This document shows, one piece after another, positions 6,324 through 14,872 of a stretch of DNA of 18,086 nucleotides. The position numbers and the translations under genes are program-made. The notes under the pieces were generated by a model. It was not told the DNA's origin. It did not search any database and saw only the letters and a program-made list of their open reading frames with translations. The stretch's first letter is position 1. Each line of letters opens with the position of its first letter. The stretch is from positions 12,752 to 30,837 of the forward strand of contig DCIL01000054.1 of the NCBI GenBank assembly GCA_002315875.1. Direction: 5' to 3'. The DNA comes from Verrucomicrobia bacterium UBA1727 (GTDB lineage Bacteria > Verrucomicrobiota > Kiritimatiellia > RFP12 > UBA1067).

Positions 6324-7445
6324 ATGCCGGGAAGCTGGGCGATGATCAAATGTATGCTGCTCTACGGACCAGTGGCGGTGTCCGTCGTGGCCTTCCTCGC
6401 CTACGTTCTTCCGCTGAAGGCGAAGTGGTGGGCGAAGATCGCATGGACGGCGTTCTTCGCTTTCTCGGGACTTAAGTTCATCGCCTTCTCCCATTGGGGC
6501 GGGAATATGTTCAATCCGTATTTCCCCGAGCCAGTGGCGTTCTTCTGGTGCTTCGCCTGCGACATGACGGTTTACATCGCTCTCCTTTCCGTCGTCTGGT
6601 GGCTGAAGTGGCATCGTGGTACGGTCATCGCAGTCGCGGCGGCCTTGCTCTCGGCCTGGGGACTTTGGAACGGCTTCTGCACTCCACGCGTCGTCGAGCT
6701 TACGCTTGAATATGACAATCTGCCGCGGTCGCTCGAAGGGTATCGCATCATCCACATCAGCGACTTCCACACTTGCCGCGGCATCACCACCTGGCGGACC
6801 GAGCGCACCGTAGATCTTGCCAATTCGCTCAAGGCCGATCTCATCTGCCTCACTGGCGATTTTCTGGACGGACTCGTGAAGACGCGTCCCGAGGACCTCA
6901 AGCCCTTTGCGCGTCTCAGGGCGAAGGACGGAGTCTGGGCGGTGACCGGCAATCATGAGTTCTACAACAATCTGCCGAAATGGGAGAAGGCGTTTGAAGA
7001 GAACGGAATCAACCTTCTCGCCAATCGCTGTGTCCTGCCGCGAGAAGGGCTGGCAGTCGGAGGAGTCCACGATCGCGACGCCGCCATTCCGTATCGCAAG
7101 CTTCCGAAGTCGTATTATCCTGCTGTGCGGACGGCCTTTGCGGACGCCAAGCGCGGCGAATTTCGATTGCTGATGCAGCATCGTCCTCAGCTGGCCGACG
7201 AGTATGCCGCGGAACTTGGTGTGCGGTTGCAGCTTTCGGGACACACCCATGGCGGTGTCACTCCGGTGATGGAGCCCTTTGTTGCCGAGAAGAACGGTGG
7301 ATTCGTGAAGGGATTGTATCCGCTCCAAGGAAAGTGCGGAAACGCCTTTCTTTATGTGACGGCGGGCGCAGGCGTCTGGGGCGGACTCCCCGCGCGGCTG
7401 TTCAATCCCTCGGAAATCGCGCTCATAACTTTGAGAGGAAAGTGA
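6324..7445 (+). CDS. Membrane-anchored metallophosphoesterase (YaeI/YkuE-like)
   Basis: A 373-residue protein. The N-terminal 120 residues hold about four hydrophobic helices (about 9-30, 38-55, 70-95 and 98-115), so it is an inner-membrane protein with a soluble catalytic domain. Calcineurin-like metal-binding motifs occur in canonical order: SDFH (Asp147, His149), GDFLD (Asp179), GNHE (Asn210, His211), QHRP (His286) and GHTHGG (His307, His309). Every metal ligand of the dinuclear site is present. Relatives include YkuE/YaeI enzymes acting on lipid-linked phosphates such as UDP-diacylglucosamine, but the substrate here is not determined. The start follows the rsgA stop by 6 bases, with a GAGG overlapping that stop; an ATG at 6342 is an alternative. 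It ends 7 bases before the giant fusion gene. Confidence 0.9.
   Translation: MPGSWAMIKCMLLYGPVAVSVVAFLAYVLPLKAKWWAKIAWTAFFAFSGLKFIAFSHWGGNMFNPYFPEPVAFFWCFACDMTVYIALLSVVWWLKWHRGTVIAVAAALLSAWGLWNGFCTPRVVELTLEYDNLPRSLEGYRIIHISDFHTCRGITTWRTERTVDLANSLKADLICLTGDFLDGLVKTRPEDLKPFARLRAKDGVWAVTGNHEFYNNLPKWEKAFEENGINLLANRCVLPREGLAVGGVHDRDAAIPYRKLPKSYYPAVRTAFADAKRGEFRLLMQHRPQLADEYAAELGVRLQLSGHTHGGVTPVMEPFVAEKNGGFVKGLYPLQGKCGNAFLYVTAGAGVWGGLPARLFNPSEIALITLRGK
7434..7439 (+). promoter_or_regulatory. Ribosome binding site leaving two possible starts for the fusion gene
   Basis: AGAGGA lies at the end of the metallophosphoesterase gene. It is 7 bases from an in-frame TTG (7447) and 13 bases from ATG (7453). 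Spacing favours TTG and codon preference favours ATG. The difference is two residues before the signal peptide, so the product is hardly affected. Confidence 0.5.
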
Positions 7446-7452
7446 ATTGACG

Positions 7453-10400
7453 ATGATTAAATTTCCAAGTCGTATGATCATTTTAGCCACTGCTTGTTTG
7501 GCGCTAACCCTCAAGGCGGAGACATCTCAGTTTTTCCACGAGGTTACCTGCGCGAATAATTGTCCCAAGGTCTTCGATGGCCTCGTCATGAAGAGCATCG
7601 AGGTTACGAGGCAGTCGCAAGGCATGGTCGCCTCGCATTTCGGATGCACTGCCGCGGTTGCGGGACGCTACTTCGGACGCAATTACGATTGGACGCTCGA
7701 CACCGTCGACGAGTATCTCGTGCGGGTTCCTGCCGCGTCTGGCCGCCATGCTTCGATCGGTGTCTCGGCGCTTGGCTCGCTTGCGGTTCTTCACGATTTC
7801 GGCATTGATTATTCGGCGGATGACGAGCGCTCGTGTCTTCCGTATCTCACGGTGGACGGAGTCAATGACGCGGGAGTGGCAATCAGCTGTCACTTTGTCG
7901 AATTGGGCGATGTCGGCATGACCACCGGAACGTGCGAGTCGTCCGCCCGCAGTCTGCCTTGTTCGCGTTTCGTTCGTGAAGTGCTCGACACCTGCGCTTC
8001 CGCCCGCGCGGCGACGGAACTCGCGCGTTCGTCCAATCTCTATGCACTGCCGGGTCTCGAACTCCAGTGGCTCGTGGCCGATCGCTCGGGCGAGTCCTTT
8101 GCAATCGGCATCGTCTCGAATCGCGTAATTGTCACACCGCAGGCGAAGACGCTCGTCAATTACAGTCTCGCGGCCAAAAACCTGACCGGCGAATTGCCTC
8201 CGCTCTCATCGGGCATGGAGCGTGAGGCGCGGCTTACGGCTGGACTTTCCAAGGTCAAGTCGGTGGCGGACATGCAGTCGCTCATGAAGGATGCCTACTA
8301 TTCGCATTATCTTGCCGAGGGCAATGAGCATAAATGGTGGAGCGAGATGAATGGGACGGAAAACGAGTTCCTCGAGCGCTATCCGAAGAGTCCCGAAAAG
8401 TTCTTCAACGGCGACACCAATCTCTTCAATGAGGCGAAGGCGGCGCGGCTCGCGGCCTTTGCGACCGAGCGCGCAGACCTGAAGGCTGGACTCGATCATA
8501 TTCGCCGCACGGGAAAGCGTCCCGAAAAGAACGGGGCGTGGATGACTCTCCATAGCTGCGTCTATGATCTCGAAAATCTTTCGGTCGAGGTGCGCCTTCT
8601 CGAAAGCGACAGCACCTATCGATACTCCTTGCGTCCGCCGGTCACCGTCCAGAGTTATTTCTGCACTTGGGCAACTCAAGGCACGACGCTTTCGCAGCTC
8701 AAGGTGGACGACAAGAGCATCTTCGCCGGCGATCAGGGTACGGGCAGTCAGCGCGATAACCTCAACGAGGAGGTTCTCTTTGGCGAGAAGGGTTGGGCGC
8801 GGACGCACTATCCCAAAAATCGCGGGCAGCTCATCTTCCTTCTTGACGCCGGCTGGGATCTTCCGTATGGCACTAAGAGCGACTGGCACGGACTTCCCCT
8901 CCGCGGCGAATGCGTACCGGACGCGAAGCGCTTTCCGAGTTTTAAGGGCACGAAGGTCGAGCGGCTCAAGGCGCTTTGCGAGAAGATTCGCTCGCTTGGA
9001 TGGCTTGGCACCGGCATCTGGATTCCCGAACATGTCCGTGGAGACGTGCCCGGCCATGATGGCATCGCTAAAAAACTCCTGAGCGATGAGGAAATGCGCC
9101 GCGTGCTCACCGAGAAGATGCAGCTTTGCCGCGAGGCCGGTATCGCCTACTGGAAGGTGGATTGGGGAATTCGCTGGCGTGATCCGAAGCTGCGTCAGAT
9201 GATGACCGAGGTTCGCGATCGGGTCTATCCCGAGCTGATTATCGAGCACTGTTGGGTTCCGGGATCGCCTTATAACGGCGTCAAGTTCGAGAAAGACGGC
9301 ACGGTCAGCGGCAACGGACGGCTTTTCGGCAATGCGAAGTGGGAGGAGCGGCGCGCGGAACAGCTGGCGATACTGGCGGTGTCGGATACCTTTCGCACCT
9401 ACGACGAGCTTTCTCCGTTCAGCTATGTGACTACGCTCGAGCGCTGTGCGTATTACTCGCAGATGGCAGAGGAAAAACATCTGCCGGTCGTCCTCAATGT
9501 CGAGGGAGTGGCGAAAGTTGCCGCGGGACTCGGACATACGATGGGTGTGATGCAGCGGGGACTCGATGCCGCCGGTAAGCCCTTTGCGAACGATGCGTGT
9601 CTCGCGCTCGAATGGAGTAAGATAGCGCCGCCGTTCGGACACGATACCTCGATGACGACGTGCGTATCCAAGGCGGTGATGTCCGATGCGTGGACGTATT
9701 CGACCAAGGACTGCTCATGGATGACCGAGGCGATCGGCAAGCGCGTCGAGCAGTCCGCCCCAGCCATCGTCACTCGCGGCATGCCGCTTCCCGAGGTCTC
9801 GACATCGGGCGTGTGTCCGTACGTGTGCGGAGCTAAATATCCGAACGGAGCGGTTTCGGTCGTGCTGTTGCCGCGGACGGTGGACGGTGAGAAAGAAGTT
9901 TACGACGCGGCGAACGTGCGGCTTCCGATAAAACTTGCGAAGGGATGTCCGCTTTTGGCGTGGGGACGCTTCGCCTCGCTTACCTTCGGATGCGAGATGA
10001 CGCAAGGGGCGCGGGTTTTCGCGAAGAATCTTCTCGACGGCACGAAGCGCGACATCTCCGCGAATTGTACGTTCGGTGCGGACGACACAATCACCATCAA
10101 GGGAGTATGGACATTGACAGCCACCGGCAAGGAACTTCGGCACGGAGTCATCATCGTCGAGCCGGCAGTAGGTAAGGGCGGAATCTTGTTGGAGGCGGAG
10201 CAGTTCGCGGACAAAGGTGGATGGACGGTTGACTCGCAGTTCATCGATCAGATGGGCTCGTCCTATCTGCTCGCCCACGGACTCGGACGGAAAGTGGCGG
10301 ACGCGAAGACGTCCTTTGAGGTCAAAGAGCAAGGCGAGTATGAGATGTTCGTGCGGACGATCAACTGGTCCGCGCGTTGGGGCAAGGGTGCGGCGGGACG

Positions 10401-11958
10401 ATTCGCTGTTGCGGTGAACGGATCGAAGCTTGAGACGGAACTTGGCACTGGCACTGCAGAATGGACGTGGCAACGGGCGGGTAAGGTCGCACTGAAGAAG
10501 GGACGCAACGAACTCGCGCTTTGCGATCTCACCGGCTTCGACGGAAGATGTGACGCGGTCTGGTTTGGTCCCGAAAGCGCGATACGCCGTCCCGTTGCCG
10601 CGGAAGAATCGCGCCAATACGATTTCGTCGTGGTCGGCGGAGGGGTCGCCGGAGTTTGCGCGGCGGTTTCGGCGGCGCGGTCCGGACTCAAAGTCGCGCT
10701 CGTTCATAATCGTCCAGTGCTCGGCGGCAACAATTCTTCGGAAGTGCGCGTGCATCTCGGCGGTTATGCCAACCTGCCGCCGTATCCGCGGCTGGGGGAC
10801 GTTCTCAACGAGTTCGCGCCCGCAGAGTATGGCAATGCGCGTCCGCCTGAGTTTTATCGGGACGATCTCAAGCTCAAGATCGTGAAGGGCGAGAAGAATC
10901 TCGATCTCTATCTCAATACACATGCCAACGGGGTGGAGAAGAATGGTGATTCTTCAATTGCCGCGGTCAAGGCGGTCGATGTGATTTCTGGACGTCGCCT
11001 GCGGCTTGTCGCGCCGCTCTTCGCGGACGCGACCGGAGACGGCACGATCGGTGCGCTGGCGGGTGCCGAGTTCATGATGGGACGCGAGGCGGCGGATCGT
11101 TTCGGCGAGTCGCTCGCTCCGGCGAAGGCCGACGCGATGACGATGGGCGCGAGCGTCCAGTGGTATGCGGAAAAGAAGAAGGACGGCGACTGCGCCTTCG
11201 CCAGCGAGGAGTGGATGCTTGGATTCGATGAGAAGAGTTGTCGTCCCGGAATGAAGGGCGATTGGGACTGGGAGACCGGCATCGGACGCAACCAGATCAC
11301 CGAGGCCGAGCGGATTCGTGACTACGGAATGCTCGTTGTCTATTCCAACTGGTCATATCTCAAGAATCGCTATTCGAAGAAGTCCGAATTCGCCGCGGCC
11401 CGCCTCAAGTGGCTTTCGTTCGTTGCCGGCAAGCGCGAGTCGCGTCGGTTGACGGGAGATTTCATTCTCACTCAGCGTCACATTGACGAGCGCGAATTTC
11501 AGAAGGACGGCACCTGCGCCACGACCTGGACGATCGATCAGCATTATCCGTGGCCGGAATCGCACACGCATTTCAAGGGCGAACCGTTCCAGGCCGAGTC
11601 GCGCAACCATCTCATCTGGCCGTATCCGATTCCGTTCCGTTGCCTTTATTCGAAGAACATCGGCAATCTGCTCATGGCGGGACGCGACATCTCGGTCTCG
11701 CACGTGGCGTTGGGTACGACGCGGCTCATGCGTACGCACGGAATGATGGGCGAGGTCGTCGGCATGGCGGCAGCGGTTTGCCGCGCTCACGGATGCTCTC
11801 CGCGGCAAGTGTATGAGAGACATTTCGAGGAATTGCGCGAACGGATGCTCAAGGGCATCGGCAAGCCGGGGGCATACGCTCCGCAGACCTACAACCAGCA
11901 GAGTTCGCTGGATCCGGACATCAAGCTGAAGCATCTCGAATCGGTGAAGGGAAAATGA
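7453..11958 (+). CDS. Exported four-module fusion: Ntn amidohydrolase, melibiase-like TIM barrel, carbohydrate-binding-like module and FAD oxidoreductase
   Basis: A 1501-residue uninterrupted frame. Residues 1-22 are a signal peptide (cut near LKA/E). Module 1 (to about 394) is choloylglycine-hydrolase/penicillin-acylase-like: GCTAAV with nucleophile Cys65 behind a pro-segment, GRNYDW with Arg76 and Asp79, an MEREARL Arg, and the typical C-terminal VYDLENLSV. Module 2 (about 395-905) is a GH27/GH36-like barrel: LLDAGWDLPYG, YWKVDWG (Asp570, candidate nucleophile) and SDTFRTYDE (Asp651, candidate acid/base). Module 3 (about 910-1050) starts EAEQFADKGGW and resembles the beta modules that precede FAD oxidoreductases in PVC and Bacteroidota proteins. 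Module 4 (about 1055-1501) is PF12831-like: VVVGGGVAGV (dinucleotide fold, 1059-1068), LGGNNSSEVRVHLGG, and the FAD-binding end MAGRDISVSHVALGTTRLM. It probably acts on an exported glycan or glycoside. Each module is recognisable; the joint function is inferred. Confidence 0.85.
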   Translation: MIKFPSRMIILATACLALTLKAETSQFFHEVTCANNCPKVFDGLVMKSIEVTRQSQGMVASHFGCTAAVAGRYFGRNYDWTLDTVDEYLVRVPAASGRHASIGVSALGSLAVLHDFGIDYSADDERSCLPYLTVDGVNDAGVAISCHFVELGDVGMTTGTCESSARSLPCSRFVREVLDTCASARAATELARSSNLYALPGLELQWLVADRSGESFAIGIVSNRVIVTPQAKTLVNYSLAAKNLTGELPPLSSGMEREARLTAGLSKVKSVADMQSLMKDAYYSHYLAEGNEHKWWSEMNGTENEFLERYPKSPEKFFNGDTNLFNEAKAARLAAFATERADLKAGLDHIRRTGKRPEKNGAWMTLHSCVYDLENLSVEVRLLESDSTYRYSLRPPVTVQSYFCTWATQGTTLSQLKVDDKSIFAGDQGTGSQRDNLNEEVLFGEKGWARTHYPKNRGQLIFLLDAGWDLPYGTKSDWHGLPLRGECVPDAKRFPSFKGTKVERLKALCEKIRSLGWLGTGIWIPEHVRGDVPGHDGIAKKLLSDEEMRRVLTEKMQLCREAGIAYWKVDWGIRWRDPKLRQMMTEVRDRVYPELIIEHCWVPGSPYNGVKFEKDGTVSGNGRLFGNAKWEERRAEQLAILAVSDTFRTYDELSPFSYVTTLERCAYYSQMAEEKHLPVVLNVEGVAKVAAGLGHTMGVMQRGLDAAGKPFANDACLALEWSKIAPPFGHDTSMTTCVSKAVMSDAWTYSTKDCSWMTEAIGKRVEQSAPAIVTRGMPLPEVSTSGVCPYVCGAKYPNGAVSVVLLPRTVDGEKEVYDAANVRLPIKLAKGCPLLAWGRFASLTFGCEMTQGARVFAKNLLDGTKRDISANCTFGADDTITIKGVWTLTATGKELRHGVIIVEPAVGKGGILLEAEQFADKGGWTVDSQFIDQMGSSYLLAHGLGRKVADAKTSFEVKEQGEYEMFVRTINWSARWGKGAAGRFAVAVNGSKLETELGTGTAEWTWQRAGKVALKKGRNELALCDLTGFDGRCDAVWFGPESAIRRPVAAEESRQYDFVVVGGGVAGVCAAVSAARSGLKVALVHNRPVLGGNNSSEVRVHLGGYANLPPYPRLGDVLNEFAPAEYGNARPPEFYRDDLKLKIVKGEKNLDLYLNTHANGVEKNGDSSIAAVKAVDVISGRRLRLVAPLFADATGDGTIGALAGAEFMMGREAADRFGESLAPAKADAMTMGASVQWYAEKKKDGDCAFASEEWMLGFDEKSCRPGMKGDWDWETGIGRNQITEAERIRDYGMLVVYSNWSYLKNRYSKKSEFAAARLKWLSFVAGKRESRRLTGDFILTQRHIDEREFQKDGTCATTWTIDQHYPWPESHTHFKGEPFQAESRNHLIWPYPIPFRCLYSKNIGNLLMAGRDISVSHVALGTTRLMRTHGMMGEVVGMAAAVCRAHGCSPRQVYERHFEELRERMLKGIGKPGAYAPQTYNQQSSLDPDIKLKHLESVKGK

Positions 11959-12614
11959 AGACGAAGGAAAATCCGTTTGTAATGTGTCTTACGAACACGG
12001 TGGCGTCCAATTTTACCGCCAACGTATTGCTGGCCATTGGCGCGAAGCCGGCGATGATCGAGGAGCCGTCCGAAGCCGAAGCGCTTGCGAAGGTGGCGGA
12101 CGCGGTGCTGGTGAATCTCGGGACGGTCAATCCGCGGCAGGCGGACGTCATGCGCGCCGCGTTGCGCGGAATTGCCGCGTCCGGTACGCCATGGGTGCTC
12201 GATCCCGTCGCTTGCCATCTCCTCTCCTATCGTGCGACTTTGATGAAGGAGTTTCTGTCCGCCGCGCCTTCGCTCATCCGCGGCAATCACGACGAGATCG
12301 ATTGGTTGCGCCGCGAGTGTGATCCCAAATGCGTGATGCTGTCCACCGGCGAGATCGATCGCGTCTACGAAAACGGCAGACTCGTAGAAGAGATCAGTGG
12401 CGGAGTGAAGATGCTCCAGACGGTGACGGCGACGGGATGCTCTCAGGGCGCGATTTGCGCCGCGGCGCTCGGGATGGGTATGAGTCCGCTCGAGGCGGCG
12501 AAATGGACGAGTCGCAAGATGAAGAAGTCCGGCGAGATCGCGTATGCTAAATCTCCCGCCCCGGGCAGTTTCCAGATTTCACTCATCGACGCCCTCGCTA
12601 ACTCATATTGCTAA
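11955..12614 (+). CDS. thiM: Hydroxyethylthiazole kinase (ThiM family), compact
   Basis: ThiM phosphorylates 4-methyl-5-(2-hydroxyethyl)thiazole in cytosolic thiamine salvage. The 219 residues show CLTNTVASNFTANVLLAIGA (about 11-30, substrate side), NLGTVNP, WVLDPVACHLL, LIRGNHDEI (IRGN signature) and TVTATGCSQG with Cys162, where the family has VTGTGC. The family usually has 250-270 residues. The shortfall is mostly between IRGNHDEI and the ISGG strand, where the stretch ending in the VxxTG strand is compressed. The TGTGC to TATGC change lies in the ATP/active-site loop. The ATG overlaps the stop of the fusion gene (ATGA), so translation is probably coupled. No thiE, thiD or thiC is nearby and no TPP riboswitch is visible. 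A related ribokinase-fold activity on another substrate is a real alternative. Confidence 0.85.
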   Translation: MKTKENPFVMCLTNTVASNFTANVLLAIGAKPAMIEEPSEAEALAKVADAVLVNLGTVNPRQADVMRAALRGIAASGTPWVLDPVACHLLSYRATLMKEFLSAAPSLIRGNHDEIDWLRRECDPKCVMLSTGEIDRVYENGRLVEEISGGVKMLQTVTATGCSQGAICAAALGMGMSPLEAAKWTSRKMKKSGEIAYAKSPAPGSFQISLIDALANSYC

Positions 12615-12619
12615 AGACG

Positions 12620-14872
12620 ATGAAAAGCGTATTTTCGACTTTCTTGCTGGTGGGCTTGTGTGTCTCAGCACTGGCTGGAGACGGCGGCGAATTGTCCGCC
12701 CAGTGGATCGGTACGAATGACATCTGTTGGGACTGGCGGTCGCCGGCGAGACCGGCGCCGACTTTCCGCAAGGTGTTTTCACTCGATAATTCCGAGAAGG
12801 ATCTCAAGCTTGCGATTTGCGGACTCGGATATTTCGAGTGCCGACTCGACGGACGGCCGATTACCGACGCGCTGCTCGTTCCGGGAGAGACGCAGTATGA
12901 CGTACGGTGGCGGTATCGCGTTTTCACCATTCCGGCGCTTGAAGCGGGACGTCACGTGCTGACGATTACCTGCGGGGACGGACTTTACCGGCCGACTACG
13001 CCGGACGTGTGGCACTTCGATAAGGCGGTTTGGGCGGACTATCCGAAGGCCGCTTGCGAGCTTCGTACCGCAGCGGGTGCGACGGTACTCAAGACCGATC
13101 CGTCATGGCAGTGGCGTCCTTCGCCGACGGTGTTTTCGTCCCTTCGCGGTGGCGAGGTCTATGACGCGCGGTTGGTATTCGATGACAATGTTGAGAGGGG
13201 TTGGGAGCGTGTCGCTATCGTTTCCGCGCCAGGCGGCATCGGTGAGGAGGAGAAGTTTCCGCCGTGCCGCGTGAAGAATGTCTATGCGATGACGAATCGT
13301 GTTGGAACTTTGGTCTGGGAGTCGCCGATCGTACTTACTGGTAATGTCCGTATTCGGGTGAAGGGCGCGCGCGGCGCCAAGGTGACCATTGTCACGGCCG
13401 AACAGCTGTCGGACGATTTCAAGCATGTCGATCAGCGTCCGATGGATCTCTTTTCGGATGTCGGCAGCAAGGAGAAGACCTTCCAGCGTGATGCGTATAT
13501 CCTGGCTGGTTCTGGAGAAGAGGTCTGGTCGCCGCGATTCACCTATCATGGATTCCGCTATGCTGAGATTATTACGGCTGGTGATGTTCAGGTACTCGCG
13601 GCGGATGCGCTTGAAATCTACAATGACTTCCCTCGCATCGGACGGGTGTCGTCTGCTCCCGCGCCGGTGTTGCGGGTTTTGTCCGCTTGCGAGAATTCGA
13701 TTCTCGGCAATTTCCATAACATCCCAACCGATTGTCCCCAACGCGAGAAAAACGGATGGACGAGCGAATGTCGCGTGATGTGCGAAGCGGCGCTTTATTC
13801 GTTCGATGTGGGTTCGGCCTACGCGGCGTATGCGGACGTCATCGGCGACACCCAGCGTCCGTCGGGACAGATTTCCGGAATCGCACCCTGCAACGGTTGG
13901 GGATACAATTGGGGGAGTGGTCCCGGATGGGACACGGCGCTGATGGAGGTGCCGGACGCAGTATATCTCTTTACGGGAGATCGGACGGTGATCGAGCGGC
14001 TGTATCCGAAGGTCGTCCGTTACCTCGACTACATTGAGACGATGCTGGATGCGGACGGAGTGCCTGCGAAAGGGCTTGGCGATTGGTGCAACGGAACGCG
14101 GGGTGAGCATGAACGTCTTGTCCGCGCGGCGTTTCGCGTGCGCAATCTCCGTTACGGTGAGCATTTCGCGCGCCTGCTTGGTGACGACAAGAACGCCGCG
14201 CGTTTCGCACGTATGCGCGAGGGTGCGGTGGCGACGTTCCGGCGGTTGTTCTGCGACAAGGACGGTTTGAGTGCAGAGGCAAAAAGCGTGCCTCACGCGC
14301 TGATGCTGGATATTGACCTCGTGGAGCCGTCCCGTCGTGCCGCCTGCGCGCAACGTCTCGCTGAGGTTGTGAAGAAGGAGGGCGCCGTGGCTAATTTCGG
14401 CGTGATTGGGTCTCGCTGTGTGATGAGGATGCTCTTTGAGCTCGGATACGCCGATCTCGGGTGGAAGATAATGACGCAGCCGAAATGTCCGGGGTATGTG
14501 TTTTTGACGGAGACGCTGGGCATGACGACTTTACCGGAGCGGTGGGATCCGCACCTAAATCCGAAACGTCACGGCACCTCGCTCAATCACGGATCCTTCG
14601 CCGATTATCTGGCGGTTGCCTATCGATATCTGGGCGGAATCCGTCATAGTTACGAGCGTCCAGGACGTGATTTCGTTGAGATACGTCCGTATTTTCCCGA
14701 GGCGCTCGATTCCTTTGCCTGTGAACACGAGGGCTTTCGTGTGTCCTGGCGCCGCGAAGGTCGAGCTGTTCGGGTAAAGGTATTCGTCCCGCGCGGCAAG
14801 TCCGCCTGTTACATCTTTCAGGACGGCACCCGCCGCCACCTCCCAAGCGGCGACTGGTCGCTTGACTCTTAA
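12620..14872 (+). CDS. Exported alpha-L-rhamnosidase (GH78)
   Basis: A 750-residue enzyme that would hydrolyse terminal alpha-L-rhamnosyl residues by inversion. The signal peptide is residues 1-19 (cut after ALA). SAQWIG and GLGYFECRLDGRPI...LVPGETQYD mark the N-terminal rhamnosidase beta domain (about 30-200). A concanavalin-like section follows (with VRIRVKGARGAKVTIVTAEQ and SPRFTYHGFRYAEI). An (alpha/alpha)6 catalytic domain then runs from about 345 to 660. The general acid is Glu376 in DCPQREKNGW and the likely base is Glu640 in LPERWD; both match the family motifs. The C-terminal beta domain ends at DWSLDS. The enzyme is at the short end for GH78. The start is ATG 12620, 5 bases after thiM; an upstream in-frame TTG (12608) overlaps thiM and is less likely. 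No strong Shine-Dalgarno sequence is visible, so translational coupling is plausible. It is last in the operon, and its end carries the nusA promoter. Confidence 0.93.
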   Translation: MKSVFSTFLLVGLCVSALAGDGGELSAQWIGTNDICWDWRSPARPAPTFRKVFSLDNSEKDLKLAICGLGYFECRLDGRPITDALLVPGETQYDVRWRYRVFTIPALEAGRHVLTITCGDGLYRPTTPDVWHFDKAVWADYPKAACELRTAAGATVLKTDPSWQWRPSPTVFSSLRGGEVYDARLVFDDNVERGWERVAIVSAPGGIGEEEKFPPCRVKNVYAMTNRVGTLVWESPIVLTGNVRIRVKGARGAKVTIVTAEQLSDDFKHVDQRPMDLFSDVGSKEKTFQRDAYILAGSGEEVWSPRFTYHGFRYAEIITAGDVQVLAADALEIYNDFPRIGRVSSAPAPVLRVLSACENSILGNFHNIPTDCPQREKNGWTSECRVMCEAALYSFDVGSAYAAYADVIGDTQRPSGQISGIAPCNGWGYNWGSGPGWDTALMEVPDAVYLFTGDRTVIERLYPKVVRYLDYIETMLDADGVPAKGLGDWCNGTRGEHERLVRAAFRVRNLRYGEHFARLLGDDKNAARFARMREGAVATFRRLFCDKDGLSAEAKSVPHALMLDIDLVEPSRRAACAQRLAEVVKKEGAVANFGVIGSRCVMRMLFELGYADLGWKIMTQPKCPGYVFLTETLGMTTLPERWDPHLNPKRHGTSLNHGSFADYLAVAYRYLGGIRHSYERPGRDFVEIRPYFPEALDSFACEHEGFRVSWRREGRAVRVKVFVPRGKSACYIFQDGTRRHLPSGDWSLDS

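Noticed and set aside
5310..7514. Very long antisense open frame (about 730 codons)
   Set aside because: It lies wholly opposite exbD, rsgA and the phosphoesterase, whose motifs are clear. Its translation is rich in Arg, His and Leu with no recognisable domain, typical of the reverse strand of GC-rich genes.
8206..9642. Antisense open frame of about 480 codons
   Set aside because: It lies inside the fusion gene, opposite the catalytic modules, with no domain of its own.
11900..11955. TPP riboswitch controlling thiM
   Set aside because: The thiM start overlaps the upstream coding region, and no thi-box-like element is visible there or in the operon leader at 4517-4552.
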